A stretch of DNA of 9,298 nt from an uncultured Ignavibacteria bacterium (GCA_937924675.1 CALEVL010000139.1:1-9298); one strand, 5' to 3'; counted from the first letter of the stretch, positions 1 to 7,354 are shown. A program made the numbers and translations. The notes: generated from the letters alone by a model not told the origin.

Positions 1-84
1 AACTTTCAACTTTTAACTTTCAACTTTTAACTTTCAACTTTTAACTTTCAACTTTTAACTTTCAACTTTCAACTTTCAACTCTC
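1..84. repeat. Heptamer tandem repeat array (AACTTTY, 12 units)
   Basis: The window opens with twelve consecutive 7-base units. Units 1 to 9 alternate strictly between AACTTTC and AACTTTT, so the higher-order period there is 14 bases. Units 10 and 11 are both AACTTTC, and unit 12 is AACTCTC, where the pattern starts to decay. No reading frame or promoter is visible. The array touches base 1, so it probably continues to the left. It lies just beyond the end of the minus-strand reductase gene. Short heptameric repeats of this kind are known in intergenic DNA of cyanobacteria (STRR) and look similar to this; relatedness is not implied. Confidence 0.93.
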
Positions 85-91
85 ATCTCTT

Positions 92-112
92 CCCGAAGGG
101 ACCCCTTTGGGG
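92..112. repeat. Two adjacent mini-hairpins downstream of the reductase gene
   Basis: CCC-GAA-GGG (92-100) is followed after one base by CCCC-TTT-GGGG (102-112), 11 bases past the reductase stop codon. Each is a perfect stem of 3 or 4 G/C pairs with a 3-base loop. They could slow or end transcription of the minus-strand reductase, but no T-run follows on that strand, so this is not a canonical intrinsic terminator. The CCCGAAGGG core recurs at 7644 and 7692 in the other intergenic region, which points to a dispersed repeat family rather than a gene-specific terminator. Confidence 0.5.
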
Positions 113-123
113 CAATTCTCAGC

Positions 124-1188
124 TCATTTATATTCCGCCACAACATCATCCGTCAGCGGATGCGACTGACACGTGAGTATATACCCGTCCTCAATCTCCG
201 CCTCAGATAATCCTTCTCGCTCATCCATTTTCACTTTTCCGGAATGAAGCAAGGCACGGCACGTTGTACAGATGCCGCTTCGGCAAGAGAACGGAGGATC
301 AAGGTCAGCTTTGATGACTGCATCAAGTATCACGGTTCCTGCGGGTACATTTACCGTATGCTCTTCATCGTCAAGAATGATTCTCACCTTCCTACCTTCA
401 ATTGCAGAATCCTCATCACCTTCAGGAGCAAATTCTTCATGCACAACCGGAGCCACAAAATACTCTATATGAATCTTGTCTGAGTTTATACCGGATTCCT
501 TCAGTAAATTCTTCACAAGCTCCATCATTGCACCGGGTCCGCAAATGAAATAATCGGCATCCTCAGGATTCTCAATCATCTTCATTATGCTTAGAAGATC
601 ATACTTATTGATAAGACCATTCATTCCGCTCCATTTGTCTCCATTCTCTGTCAATGTAAGTCTAAGATCAAACCTGCTGTTATTGCGTGCAATATCTGCA
701 AGATCTTTATGGAACATAATATTCTCTTCCTTCTCATTCCCATAGTAGAGAATTACTTTGCTTTTCGGTTCAACATACAGAACTGATTTCAGGATTGAAT
801 ACAACGGCGTTATCCCGCTTCCGCCACCTATCAGAACATACGTCTTCTGATTCTCCGGATTGAGCTCCGTAAAGAATTTCCCGTTCGGTGGATACACTTC
901 AATCACATCACCTTCATTCAGATCGTTGCACAAATAATTTGATACAAGTCCGTTGTCAATAATTTTTGATGCAATGGAAAAGTCTTCATCAATATAGGGA
1001 CTGCTGCATAAGGAATATTCCCTCCTGTATTTCTCACCGTCAATCACTGCCTGAAGTGAAATATACTGACCCTGCTTGTACCGGAATGTTTCTCTTTCAC
1101 TCTCCGGAATTTCGAAGCATATTACAGCCGAATCATTCGTGAGTTTCCTTACCTTCTTAACCTTGAGTGGATGAAGCTTTAGTGACAT
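124..1188 (-). CDS. PaaE-like NAD(P)H-dependent flavin / [2Fe-2S] ferredoxin reductase
   Basis: A 354-residue three-domain electron-transfer protein, predicted to be cytoplasmic (no signal peptide). Residues about 1-110 form the FAD-binding barrel with the flavin motif R56-E-Y-S59. Residues about 115-245 form the NAD(P)H domain with GGGSGITP at 121-128 and CGPG at 216-219. Residues about 267-354 are a plant-type ferredoxin with C302, C307, C310 and C340 in the spacing C-x4-C-x2-C-x29-C, so the cluster site is intact. Length and domain order match PaaE, the reductase of phenylacetyl-CoA epoxidase, but no paaABC gene is visible. It lies 171 bases downstream of sufT on the same strand, and a TATAAA at 1225-1230 (minus) may give it its own promoter. 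AAAGGA sits only two bases before the ATG. A role as electron donor to SUF or to an oxygenase elsewhere is inference. The reductase fold is very secure; the substrate is not. Confidence 0.9.
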   Translation of the reverse strand: MSLKLHPLKVKKVRKLTNDSAVICFEIPESERETFRYKQGQYISLQAVIDGEKYRREYSLCSSPYIDEDFSIASKIIDNGLVSNYLCNDLNEGDVIEVYPPNGKFFTELNPENQKTYVLIGGGSGITPLYSILKSVLYVEPKSKVILYYGNEKEENIMFHKDLADIARNNSRFDLRLTLTENGDKWSGMNGLINKYDLLSIMKMIENPEDADYFICGPGAMMELVKNLLKESGINSDKIHIEYFVAPVVHEEFAPEGDEDSAIEGRKVRIILDDEEHTVNVPAGTVILDAVIKADLDPPFSCRSGICTTCRALLHSGKVKMDEREGLSEAEIEDGYILTCQSHPLTDDVVAEYK

Positions 1189-1224
1189 TTTCCTTTATGA
1201 AGTTTGATGGCGTGAATCAATCTT

Positions 1225-1230
1225 TTTATA
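1225..1230 (-). promoter_or_regulatory. Possible -10 element for the reductase gene
   Basis: Reading the minus strand, TATAAA occurs 37 bases before the reductase start codon, in the A/T-rich spacer after sufT. No convincing -35 hexamer lies at the usual distance, and such a string is easy to find in DNA this rich in A and T. It is listed because the 171-base gap is much larger than the other gaps in the cluster and suggests separate expression. Confidence 0.22.
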
Positions 1231-1236
1231 TTTAAA

Positions 1237-1348
1237 AATTAGTAATTAGAAATATGGATAGACAATGGAGCATGATTTGTTTGTGAAGAATCAATTCAGA
1301 ATAAATAATGTCAGATCATTGCTTATTTTTAATTTCTAATTCTCAATT
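1237..1348. repeat. A/T-rich inverted heptad-type repeat between sufT and the reductase
   Basis: The arm at 1237-1253 and the arm at 1332-1348 are reverse complements at 14 of 17 positions, 78 bases apart. The right arm belongs to a short array running to about 1355 that reads on the minus strand as 7-base steps (AATTAGA, AATTGAG, AATTAGA, AATTAAA). This is the same phasing as the array at 1-84 with a different unit. The rest of the 1189-1359 spacer shows nothing further beyond the TATAAA string. Whether the pair is one small element or two independent low-complexity tracts cannot be decided here. Confidence 0.5.
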
Positions 1349-1359
1349 TCTAATTGCTC

Positions 1360-2001
1360 TTACAAGAATCCCAGCTCCAGCATTGCAACTTCCGACATCA
1401 TTCTCTGATTCCATGGAGGATCAAATGTTAGCTCTACTCTGCTTTCCCTTACCCACGGATGCTCTCTTACTTTCTGTTCGATTTCATTCGGAAGTATTCC
1501 CGCAACAGGACAAGATGGTGATGTAAGAGTCATCACAATCAGCACATCGCCGTTAGTTGCTACTTTAATATCGTAGATAAGTCCGAGTTCAAAGACATCA
1601 ACAGGGATTTCAGGATCGTAACAGGTTTTCAGCACTTTAATGACTTCCTCTTTGATCTCTTCCGGTGAATGAGCAGGTTTCTGCTCTGCTTCTTTTTCAG
1701 CAAAGTGATTCGTTGACACAGTTTCATTAGCTTTTTCGGATAGTTCCGCCGGAACAGATTGCTCTGAAGTTAACTTGCTCTCATTAATCTCTTCCGGTGA
1801 ATGAACAGGTTTCTGCTCTGCTTCTTTTTCAGCAACGTGATTCGTTGACACAATTTCATTTGCTTTTTCGGATAGTTCCGCCGGAACAGATTGCTCTGAA
1901 GTTAACTTGCTCTCATTAATCTCTTCCGGTTTGGATTCTTCATCCTTTCCGCTTTCCTTTCCAAGAAAGTCTTTGATCTTATTGAACAGATTGCCCTGCA
2001 T
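1360..2001 (-). CDS. sufT: SufT-like DUF59/MIP18 iron-sulfur assembly factor with duplicated N-terminal linker
   Basis: A 213-residue protein with the DUF59 (MIP18) fold at residues about 113-213. Family marks are the DPEIPVDVFELGLIYDI stretch near residues 129-145, the invariant cysteine C164 in TSPSCP, and an ending FDPPWNQRMMSEVAMLELGFL-type tail typical of SUF-associated DUF59 proteins. Members help mature or deliver Fe-S clusters; a relative, PaaD, does so for phenylacetate oxygenase. Unlike usual members of about 100-125 residues, this one carries about 112 extra N-terminal residues. These are acidic and Glu/Ser-rich, and include two copies of a 44-residue unit (25-68 and 69-112). The start codon lies inside the end of sufE (23-base overlap, different frame), suggesting coupled translation; no clear ribosome binding site is seen. 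Function in cluster assembly is well supported by family and context; the exact step is not. Confidence 0.9.
   Translation of the reverse strand: MQGNLFNKIKDFLGKESGKDEESKPEEINESKLTSEQSVPAELSEKANEIVSTNHVAEKEAEQKPVHSPEEINESKLTSEQSVPAELSEKANETVSTNHFAEKEAEQKPAHSPEEIKEEVIKVLKTCYDPEIPVDVFELGLIYDIKVATNGDVLIVMTLTSPSCPVAGILPNEIEQKVREHPWVRESRVELTFDPPWNQRMMSEVAMLELGFL
1666..1929 (-). repeat. 132-bp tandem duplication inside sufT (two copies)
   Basis: Bases 1798-1929 and 1666-1797 are direct copies of 132 bp (44 codons) and differ at only 4 positions. Three of these change an amino acid (Ile/Thr, Val/Phe, Val/Ala) and one is silent. The start of a third unit (PEEI) is visible at 1662 onward, where the DUF59 domain begins. 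The length is a multiple of three, so the frame is kept. The encoded segment is polar, rich in Glu, Ser and Lys, and likely to be disordered. High identity suggests a recent copy event or ongoing homogenisation. Confidence 0.95.
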
Positions 2002-2413
2002 ATATCTTTGCGTAATTTTTCATGTAATTTATCATCGAAGTAAGTCCATTTGATCTGTTTGGAGATAAATGCTCGTGCATTCCTATCTTGTCAATGAAAC
2101 CAAGATCTGAATTAATTATTTCCTCCGGACTATGGCCGGAGAATACTCTAATCAAGAGAGCAATTATACCCTTGGTAATAACTGCATCACTGTCCGCTTT
2201 GTAAAGGAGTTTGCCGTCTTTAAGTTCTGCTGTCAGCCATACCTGCGACTGACATCCTTTGATCTTGAACTCTTCCGTTTTATGCTGCGCATCAACAATC
2301 GGAAGATGTTTCCCCAGTTCGATTATGTATTCGTATTTTGACATCCAGTCATCAAACAAACTGAACTCTTCAATGATATCTTCCTGAGTTTCTTTTAATG
2401 TCTTTTCCTGCAT
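1979..2413 (-). CDS. sufE: SufE, sulfur-acceptor partner of cysteine desulfurase
   Basis: A 144-residue SufE, close to the usual length of about 140. SufE accepts the persulfide from SufS on its own cysteine, stimulates the desulfurase and hands the sulfur to SufB. The active cysteine is C54 in IKGCQSQVW, corresponding to E. coli SufE C51; the following Q-S-Q-V-W is the family signature. The C-terminal half keeps the conserved LSPNRSNGL region, with R119 and N121 in the usual place. It starts 6 bases after the sufS stop codon and its last 23 bases overlap sufT. No Shine-Dalgarno motif precedes the ATG, so translation may depend on coupling to sufS. Identification is firm. Confidence 0.96.
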   Translation of the reverse strand: MQEKTLKETQEDIIEEFSLFDDWMSKYEYIIELGKHLPIVDAQHKTEEFKIKGCQSQVWLTAELKDGKLLYKADSDAVITKGIIALLIRVFSGHSPEEIINSDLGFIDKIGMHEHLSPNRSNGLTSMINYMKNYAKIYAGQSVQ

Positions 2414-2419
2414 GATGTT

Positions 2420-3691
2420 TTATAAAAGCATATTTCTTGCACGTTTCACACAATCAATCAAATAGTTAACCTCATCAATTGTATTGTAAACTCCGAATGA
2501 TGCTCTTACCGTGCCTGGCAGTCTGTACACTTCTTCTAAAAGCGGCTGTGTGCAATGGAATCCCGTTCTCACTGCAATACCCATTTGGTCCAGCAATGTT
2601 CCCAGATCATATGGATGAGTACCGTCTATTACAAATGAAACTACGGCGGCTTTGTCTGATGCATTGCCTATTATTCTGATTCCTTCAATCTCACTAAGCA
2701 TTTCAGATGCAAATGATACCAGACAGCCTTCATGTTCGTAAATATTCTGATATCCAATTTCCTCAACAAACTCCAACGCAGGTTTCAATGCAACTGCATC
2801 TGCAATATTCGGTGTGCCGGCTTCAAACTTGTACGGCAATTCGTTAAACTTTGCCCCGCTGAATTTTACTTCAATTATCATTTCTCCCCCAAACTGGTAC
2901 GGAGGCATCATCTCAAGTAGTTTTTCCTTTCCGTAAAGAATTCCAATTCCGGTAGGACCGTAAACTTTGTGTCCGGAAAATGTAAGGAAATCACAATCCA
3001 GATCCTGCACGTCAATCTTTATGTGCGGTACTGACTGAGCCGCATCAATCATAACAGGTACTCCGCGACTATGAGCGATCTCAATGATCTTCTTAACAGG
3101 ATTGATGGTACCAAGTGTGTTTGATACATGTACCAATGACAACATCCTTGTTTTTTCGTTGATCATATCCTCTAATCCATCGAGAATCAACTCTCCCTTT
3201 TCATCTACAGGTATATACTTGATCTCAGCATTCTTTCTCTTGCATAACATCTGCCACGGCACCATGTTAGAATGATGCTCCATTTGAGTTACAATCACAT
3301 TGTCACCTTTATTGACTACACTTTCACCAAATGTTGATGCTACAAGGTTAACTCCGTCAGTTGTACCCTTAACAAAAATGGTTTCCGAAGTCTTCTCCGC
3401 ATTCAGGAACTTCCTTGCAGCTTCTCTTGAATCCTCAAATGCCGCCGTTGCTTCTTCTCCGAGAGTATAGATCGCCCTGTGAACATTGCTATTCTGCTGT
3501 TCGTAATATTTTTCGAGAGCTCTGATTACCGAAAAAGGCTTTTGGGTAGTGGCGGCGCTGTCAAGATAAACAAGCGGTTTGTCATGAACCCGCAGACTTA
3601 AAATCGGGAACAGATTTCGTATCTCATTCACGTCAAAATTCATTGTCCGAATGTCATTACGGTCAGATTCTAAATTCTCTTCGTTATTCAT
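2420..3691 (-). CDS. sufS: SufS, group II cysteine desulfurase
   Basis: A pyridoxal-phosphate enzyme of 423 residues that converts L-cysteine to alanine and leaves a persulfide for SufE. Visible marks are YLDSAATTQKP at 42-52, the EHHSN motif at 138-142, the D-A-A-Q substrate/cofactor region at 216-219, the Schiff-base lysine K242 in SGHK, and the active cysteine C380 in RTGFHCTQPLL, equivalent to E. coli SufS C364. The usual first His of RTGHHC is Phe here. M17 (codon at 3641-3643) begins a segment that matches typical SufS N termini (MNFDVNEIRNLFPIL), which would give 407 residues. The first 16 residues are hydrophilic and may not be translated. Neither start has a good ribosome binding site. 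It follows sufD after 21 bases. Function is certain; the start is open. Confidence 0.97.
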   Translation of the reverse strand: MNNEENLESDRNDIRTMNFDVNEIRNLFPILSLRVHDKPLVYLDSAATTQKPFSVIRALEKYYEQQNSNVHRAIYTLGEEATAAFEDSREAARKFLNAEKTSETIFVKGTTDGVNLVASTFGESVVNKGDNVIVTQMEHHSNMVPWQMLCKRKNAEIKYIPVDEKGELILDGLEDMINEKTRMLSLVHVSNTLGTINPVKKIIEIAHSRGVPVMIDAAQSVPHIKIDVQDLDCDFLTFSGHKVYGPTGIGILYGKEKLLEMMPPYQFGGEMIIEVKFSGAKFNELPYKFEAGTPNIADAVALKPALEFVEEIGYQNIYEHEGCLVSFASEMLSEIEGIRIIGNASDKAAVVSFVIDGTHPYDLGTLLDQMGIAVRTGFHCTQPLLEEVYRLPGTVRASFGVYNTIDEVNYLIDCVKRARNMLL

Positions 3692-3712
3692 ACTTTTAAT
3701 GATTTCGGCAAA

Positions 3713-5050
3713 TTAGCGAGTCCTCTTCAAAATTTCTATGAGCTTTTTATCTAACTTCTCTCTGAGATATTCATCTTTAACGGTATCAATCACATCTTCG
3801 GCAAATGCCTGAAGCAGGATTGCACGTGCATCGTTTTCAGGAATTCCTCTTGATCTGAGATAGAACATTTCCTCATCACTCAACTGACCGGTAGTTGCTC
3901 CGTGACTGCATTTTACATCATCTGCAAAAATCTCTAACTGCGGCTTTGAATAATTCATCGCATCTTCAGACAACAATATACACTTATTCGATTGATATGC
4001 ATTCGTCTTCTGCGCGTCTGGCCTTACCATTATTCTTCCGTTAAATACTCCTGTCGCCTTGTCCGCAATGATGCCTTTGTAAAGTTCATTGCTGTAACAA
4101 TTTGGCATTGCATGATCTGCGAGCGTATGATTGTCAACATGCTGTTTTCCGCTCAGCAAATACAGCCCAAAGAAATGGCATTCGGTATTGTTGCCGGCAA
4201 ACTCCGCCTGAAGATTATTTCTGATGATCTTTCCGCCCCAGGAGATAGTTGTATTGGAATAATGACTGTCAGCCGCCTGCCTGATCTGTGTAGATCCGAC
4301 ATGAAGAGCGTTTGCTCCGTCATTCTGAATCTTGTAATGTTCAAGCATTGAACCTTCGCCGCAGTAAACCTCGGTCACCATATTTGTGAGAGAAGGATTT
4401 TCACCAACAGTGAAGAATTCCTCTGATATCATCGCCTTCGCATTGACTCCGGTTATGAAAATATTCCTCGGTTGAGAAAGATAAGTTCCTGTTCTGGCAT
4501 CAGCTATATTTATGATGCGGATGATCTCCGGTATCTGAACATTGTCCGCCGCGAAAACAACAGCTCCGTCATTTGCAAATGCAGTATTCATTGCCGTGAA
4601 TGCGCCCTTCTCATTTTTGGCAAGCCCGGAAAAATGTTCGTCAATCAGTTGCTTGTGCGACTTGTATGCTTCCGCAAAATTTCCGACAAAGATTCCTTCA
4701 CCTTTTGAAACTATCCTCGACAAACTGATTTCATATCTTCCGTTTACAAACACAAGCACGTTCGCATTGCTTTCGGCAAGCACTTCACTCACATCAATTC
4801 CGCTCAGGTCTTTCTCCGGCACCGTGAATGCCTGTACATAATCATTCTTCAGTATGTTTGCAGGATTAGTGTATTTCCATTCTTCGAATTTCTTGGTAGG
4901 AAATCCATTCTCATTTATGTAAGCGATTGCATCTCGTCTGACGTTATGTATCTCTTCATTCGATTGTCCATTCAGCGAAGCTTCAAAATTGTTGAAGTCT
5001 TCAATCAATTTCATTTTCAGATCAGTATTTTCCTGTGATATTTTATCCAT
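3713..5050 (-). CDS. sufD: SufD, scaffold subunit of the SufBC2D complex
   Basis: A 445-residue SufD. It pairs with SufB through the right-handed parallel beta-helix (SufBD core, about residues 175-405), and cluster assembly occurs at their interface with SufC dimers bound below. The conserved C381-S-H383-G-A-T near the C terminus contains the histidine equivalent to E. coli SufD H360, a proposed cluster ligand. The helical N terminus shows the family W-K-Y-T-N segment at 58-62 (usually near the start of SufD), and a helical SufC-binding tail covers about 405-445. Length is similar to other SufD proteins (about 420-450). It is 29 bases after sufC, with a purine-rich AGAGAAG about ten bases before the ATG. 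Nothing looks broken. Confidence 0.95.
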   Translation of the reverse strand: MDKISQENTDLKMKLIEDFNNFEASLNGQSNEEIHNVRRDAIAYINENGFPTKKFEEWKYTNPANILKNDYVQAFTVPEKDLSGIDVSEVLAESNANVLVFVNGRYEISLSRIVSKGEGIFVGNFAEAYKSHKQLIDEHFSGLAKNEKGAFTAMNTAFANDGAVVFAADNVQIPEIIRIINIADARTGTYLSQPRNIFITGVNAKAMISEEFFTVGENPSLTNMVTEVYCGEGSMLEHYKIQNDGANALHVGSTQIRQAADSHYSNTTISWGGKIIRNNLQAEFAGNNTECHFFGLYLLSGKQHVDNHTLADHAMPNCYSNELYKGIIADKATGVFNGRIMVRPDAQKTNAYQSNKCILLSEDAMNYSKPQLEIFADDVKCSHGATTGQLSDEEMFYLRSRGIPENDARAILLQAFAEDVIDTVKDEYLREKLDKKLIEILKRTR

Positions 5051-5079
5051 TTAAATTTTCTTCTCTTATCATTTTTGAT

Positions 5080-5853
5080 TCACGCAACTGTAGATTCTTT
5101 TACTTCAGTGATCCAGTCATAACCTTCTTCCTCAAGATGAAGTGCAAGTTCTTTTCCTCCTGATTTAACTATTCTTCCCTCAAACATAACATGTACAAAA
5201 TCCGGCACGATGTAGTTGAGAAGCCTTTGGTAGTGAGTGATCACAAGGAATGCATTATCCTTCGTTCTCAGCTTGTTCACTCCTTCTGCAACGTCCCTGA
5301 GTGCATCAATATCAAGTCCTGAATCTGTTTCATCGAGAATTGAGAATTTCGGATTCAGCATTGCTAGCTGGAAGATCTCGTTGCGCTTCTTCTCCCCGCC
5401 CGAGAATCCAACATTCACATATCTGCTTGTCATTGAAGGATCAAGTCCTATAAGCTTAGCCTTTTCTTTCATGGTCTTAAGAAATTCAACTGAACTCATC
5501 GGCTCCATGCCTTTTGATTTTCTTATTTCGTTGATCGCTGTCTTAAGAAAATTCGTATTTGAAACACCCGGAATTTCAACAGGATACTGGAATGCAAGGA
5601 AGATTCCTTCCTGAGCTCTTTCCTCCGGTTCGAGTTCAAGAAGGTCCTTGCCTTCAAACTCTACCGATCCGCCGGTTACATTATAGCCTTCCCTTCCTGT
5701 CAGTACTGATGCCAGAGTACTCTTGCCGGAACCGTTCGGTCCCATGATGGCATGAACTTCACCCGCATTGATCTGAAGATTTATTCCCCTCAGAATTTCC
5801 TTATGTCCTTCTTCAGTTTCTATAGATGCTTTGAGATCTTTGATTGTTATCAT
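5080..5853 (-). CDS. sufC: SufC, ABC-type ATPase of the Fe-S scaffold
   Basis: A 257-residue cytoplasmic ABC ATPase that is not a transporter; it binds SufB and SufD and uses ATP to open the scaffold. All nucleotide motifs are present: Walker A GPNGSGKST at 38-46 with K44, Q-loop Q89 in AFQYP, signature FSGGEKKR at 150-157, Walker B ILDETDSGLD at 172-181 with catalytic E175 as in the family, and switch histidine H207 in ITHYQR. The GEKKRNEIFQ stretch distinguishes SufC from transporter ATPases. It starts 55 bases after sufB. AAGGA occurs but lies about 16 bases before the ATG, too far to be a normal ribosome binding site. Length is standard. Identification is certain. Confidence 0.98.
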   Translation of the reverse strand: MITIKDLKASIETEEGHKEILRGINLQINAGEVHAIMGPNGSGKSTLASVLTGREGYNVTGGSVEFEGKDLLELEPEERAQEGIFLAFQYPVEIPGVSNTNFLKTAINEIRKSKGMEPMSSVEFLKTMKEKAKLIGLDPSMTSRYVNVGFSGGEKKRNEIFQLAMLNPKFSILDETDSGLDIDALRDVAEGVNKLRTKDNAFLVITHYQRLLNYIVPDFVHVMFEGRIVKSGGKELALHLEEEGYDWITEVKESTVA

Positions 5854-5908
5854 TGCTTGTTTTGGATTTTCCTTGTGTTGTATTTTGTGATTGAAAATTA
5901 TTTAAGAA

Positions 5909-7354
5909 TTAACCGACACTTCCTTCAAGTGAGATGGCAAGAAGCTTTTGCGCCTCAACGGCAAACTCCATCGGAAGCTGATTGAGCACTTCTTTCGCGT
6001 AACCGTTTACTATCAGTGCAACTGCATCTTCTTCAGAGATACCGCGTTGATTACAATAGAACATAATATCTTCGCCGATCTTTGATGTAGTCGCTTCGTG
6101 TTCGACATGCGCCGAACTGTTGTTGATTTCAAAATACGGAAATGTATGTGCTCCGCATTTGTCGCCCATCAGAAGTGAATCGCACTGTGAAAAATTTCTG
6201 GCATTCTCAGCGCGCTTGTTGACCTGCACGAGGCCGCGGTAACTGTTGTTGCTTTTGCCGGCGGAAATTCCTTTTGAAACTATGCGGCTCTTAGTATTCT
6301 TTCCGAGATGGATCATCTTTGTGCCGGTGTCTGCCTGCTGCCTGTTATTTGTAAGTGCAACCGAATAAAACTCACCTATTGAATTATCACCCTTAAGAAT
6401 TACACTCGGATATTTCCATGTGATCGAAGAACCTGTCTCTACCTGTGTCCATGATATTTTCGAATTGTCACCGGAACAAATGCCTCTCTTGGTTACAAAA
6501 TTATAAATGCCGCCTTTGCCTTCATGGTCACCCGGATACCAGTTTTGAACAGTTGAATATTTTATCTCTGCATCTTTCAAAGCTATGAGTTCTACAACAG
6601 CCGCATGAAGCTGATTCTCATCGCGCATCGGTGCGGTGCAACCTTCGAGATAGCTTACATAACTTCCTTCCTCGGCTATGATGAGAGTTCTTTCAAACTG
6701 TCCCGTATTCTCTGCATTGATTCTGAAGTATGTCGACAGTTCCATCGGGCATCTCACTCCTTTCGGAATATAAACGAACGAACCATCCGTGAATACTGCC
6801 GAGTTAAGCGCCGCATAAAAATTATCGGTTTGCGGAACTACAGAGCCCAGATATTTCTTCACAAGTTCTGTGTGATCTTTGACGGCTTCACTCATTGAGC
6901 AGAAGATTATTCCGAGTTCAGCAAGCTTCTCTTTATAAGTTGTAGCAACGGAAACGCTGTCTAAAACAGCATCAACGGCAACACCTGCAAGGATGAGTTG
7001 CTCCTCGAGAGGAATTCCAAGCCGGTCGTAAGTATTTTTGATAACCGGGTCAAGCTCATCAAGACTTCCAAGTTTCTTCTTTTGTTTTGGTGCGGCGTAA
7101 TAGATGATATCGTTAAAGTCTATCTTAGGATATGTAACATTAGGCCACTTTGGTTCAATCATTTCGAGCCACTTGGCGTATGCCTTGAGTCTCCATTCCA
7201 GCATGAATTCCGGCTCGCCTTTCTTGTGAGAGATCAATTTTATAATGTCCTCATTCAGCCCCTTCGGGGCCGTTTCCATTTCAAGGTCAGTAGAAAAACC
7301 ATACTTATATTCACTTGAAGTAACTGATTCGAGAATTTCTGTTTCTTTTGCCAT
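5909..7354 (-). CDS. sufB: SufB, Fe-S scaffold subunit, first gene of the operon
   Basis: A 481-residue SufB when started at the ATG at 7352-7354 (MAKETEIL). A longer reading from 7438 exists, but its extra 28 residues have no family counterpart and would cover the operator. SufB receives sulfur from SufE and carries the nascent cluster with SufD. Key residues are C239 in LEGCTAP (equivalent to E. coli C254, sulfur entry) and C400 in DKCGAHTFPY (equivalent to C405). The EHEATTSKIGED block follows at about 418-429, with E420 the match to E. coli E434. The whole core aligns by eye with E. coli SufB, including VSVATTYKEKLAE and GVRCPMELSTYFRINAE. The N-terminal CxxC-type insert of E. coli SufB is absent, as in many other phyla. 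No ribosome binding site is evident. It leads the operon; the dyad at 7400-7412 probably controls it. Confidence 0.97.
   Translation of the reverse strand: MAKETEILESVTSSEYKYGFSTDLEMETAPKGLNEDIIKLISHKKGEPEFMLEWRLKAYAKWLEMIEPKWPNVTYPKIDFNDIIYYAAPKQKKKLGSLDELDPVIKNTYDRLGIPLEEQLILAGVAVDAVLDSVSVATTYKEKLAELGIIFCSMSEAVKDHTELVKKYLGSVVPQTDNFYAALNSAVFTDGSFVYIPKGVRCPMELSTYFRINAENTGQFERTLIIAEEGSYVSYLEGCTAPMRDENQLHAAVVELIALKDAEIKYSTVQNWYPGDHEGKGGIYNFVTKRGICSGDNSKISWTQVETGSSITWKYPSVILKGDNSIGEFYSVALTNNRQQADTGTKMIHLGKNTKSRIVSKGISAGKSNNSYRGLVQVNKRAENARNFSQCDSLLMGDKCGAHTFPYFEINNSSAHVEHEATTSKIGEDIMFYCNQRGISEEDAVALIVNGYAKEVLNQLPMEFAVEAQKLLAISLEGSVG

Noticed and set aside
1..84. CRISPR array
   Set aside because: The units are 7 bases and contiguous, with no unique spacers.
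92..112. Canonical Rho-independent terminator after the reductase
   Set aside because: The stems are only 3-4 bp and no T-run follows on the minus strand.
124..1188. Calling the reductase PaaE and the DUF59 gene PaaD, that is, a phenylacetate operon
   Set aside because: No paaA, paaB, paaC or other phenylacetate gene is present, and the DUF59 gene overlaps sufE; SUF context is the better reading.
3992..4351. Plus-strand open frame of 119 codons opposite sufD
   Set aside because: It lies wholly antisense to well-conserved SufD codons and shows no family features.
7258..7270. GCCCCTTCGGGGC inside sufB, same core as the intergenic CCCGAAGGG repeats
   Set aside because: It encodes the A-P-K-G-L residues that sit at a normal SufB position (KGxNE is shared with E. 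coli SufB), so it is explained by coding and not by insertion of the repeat.
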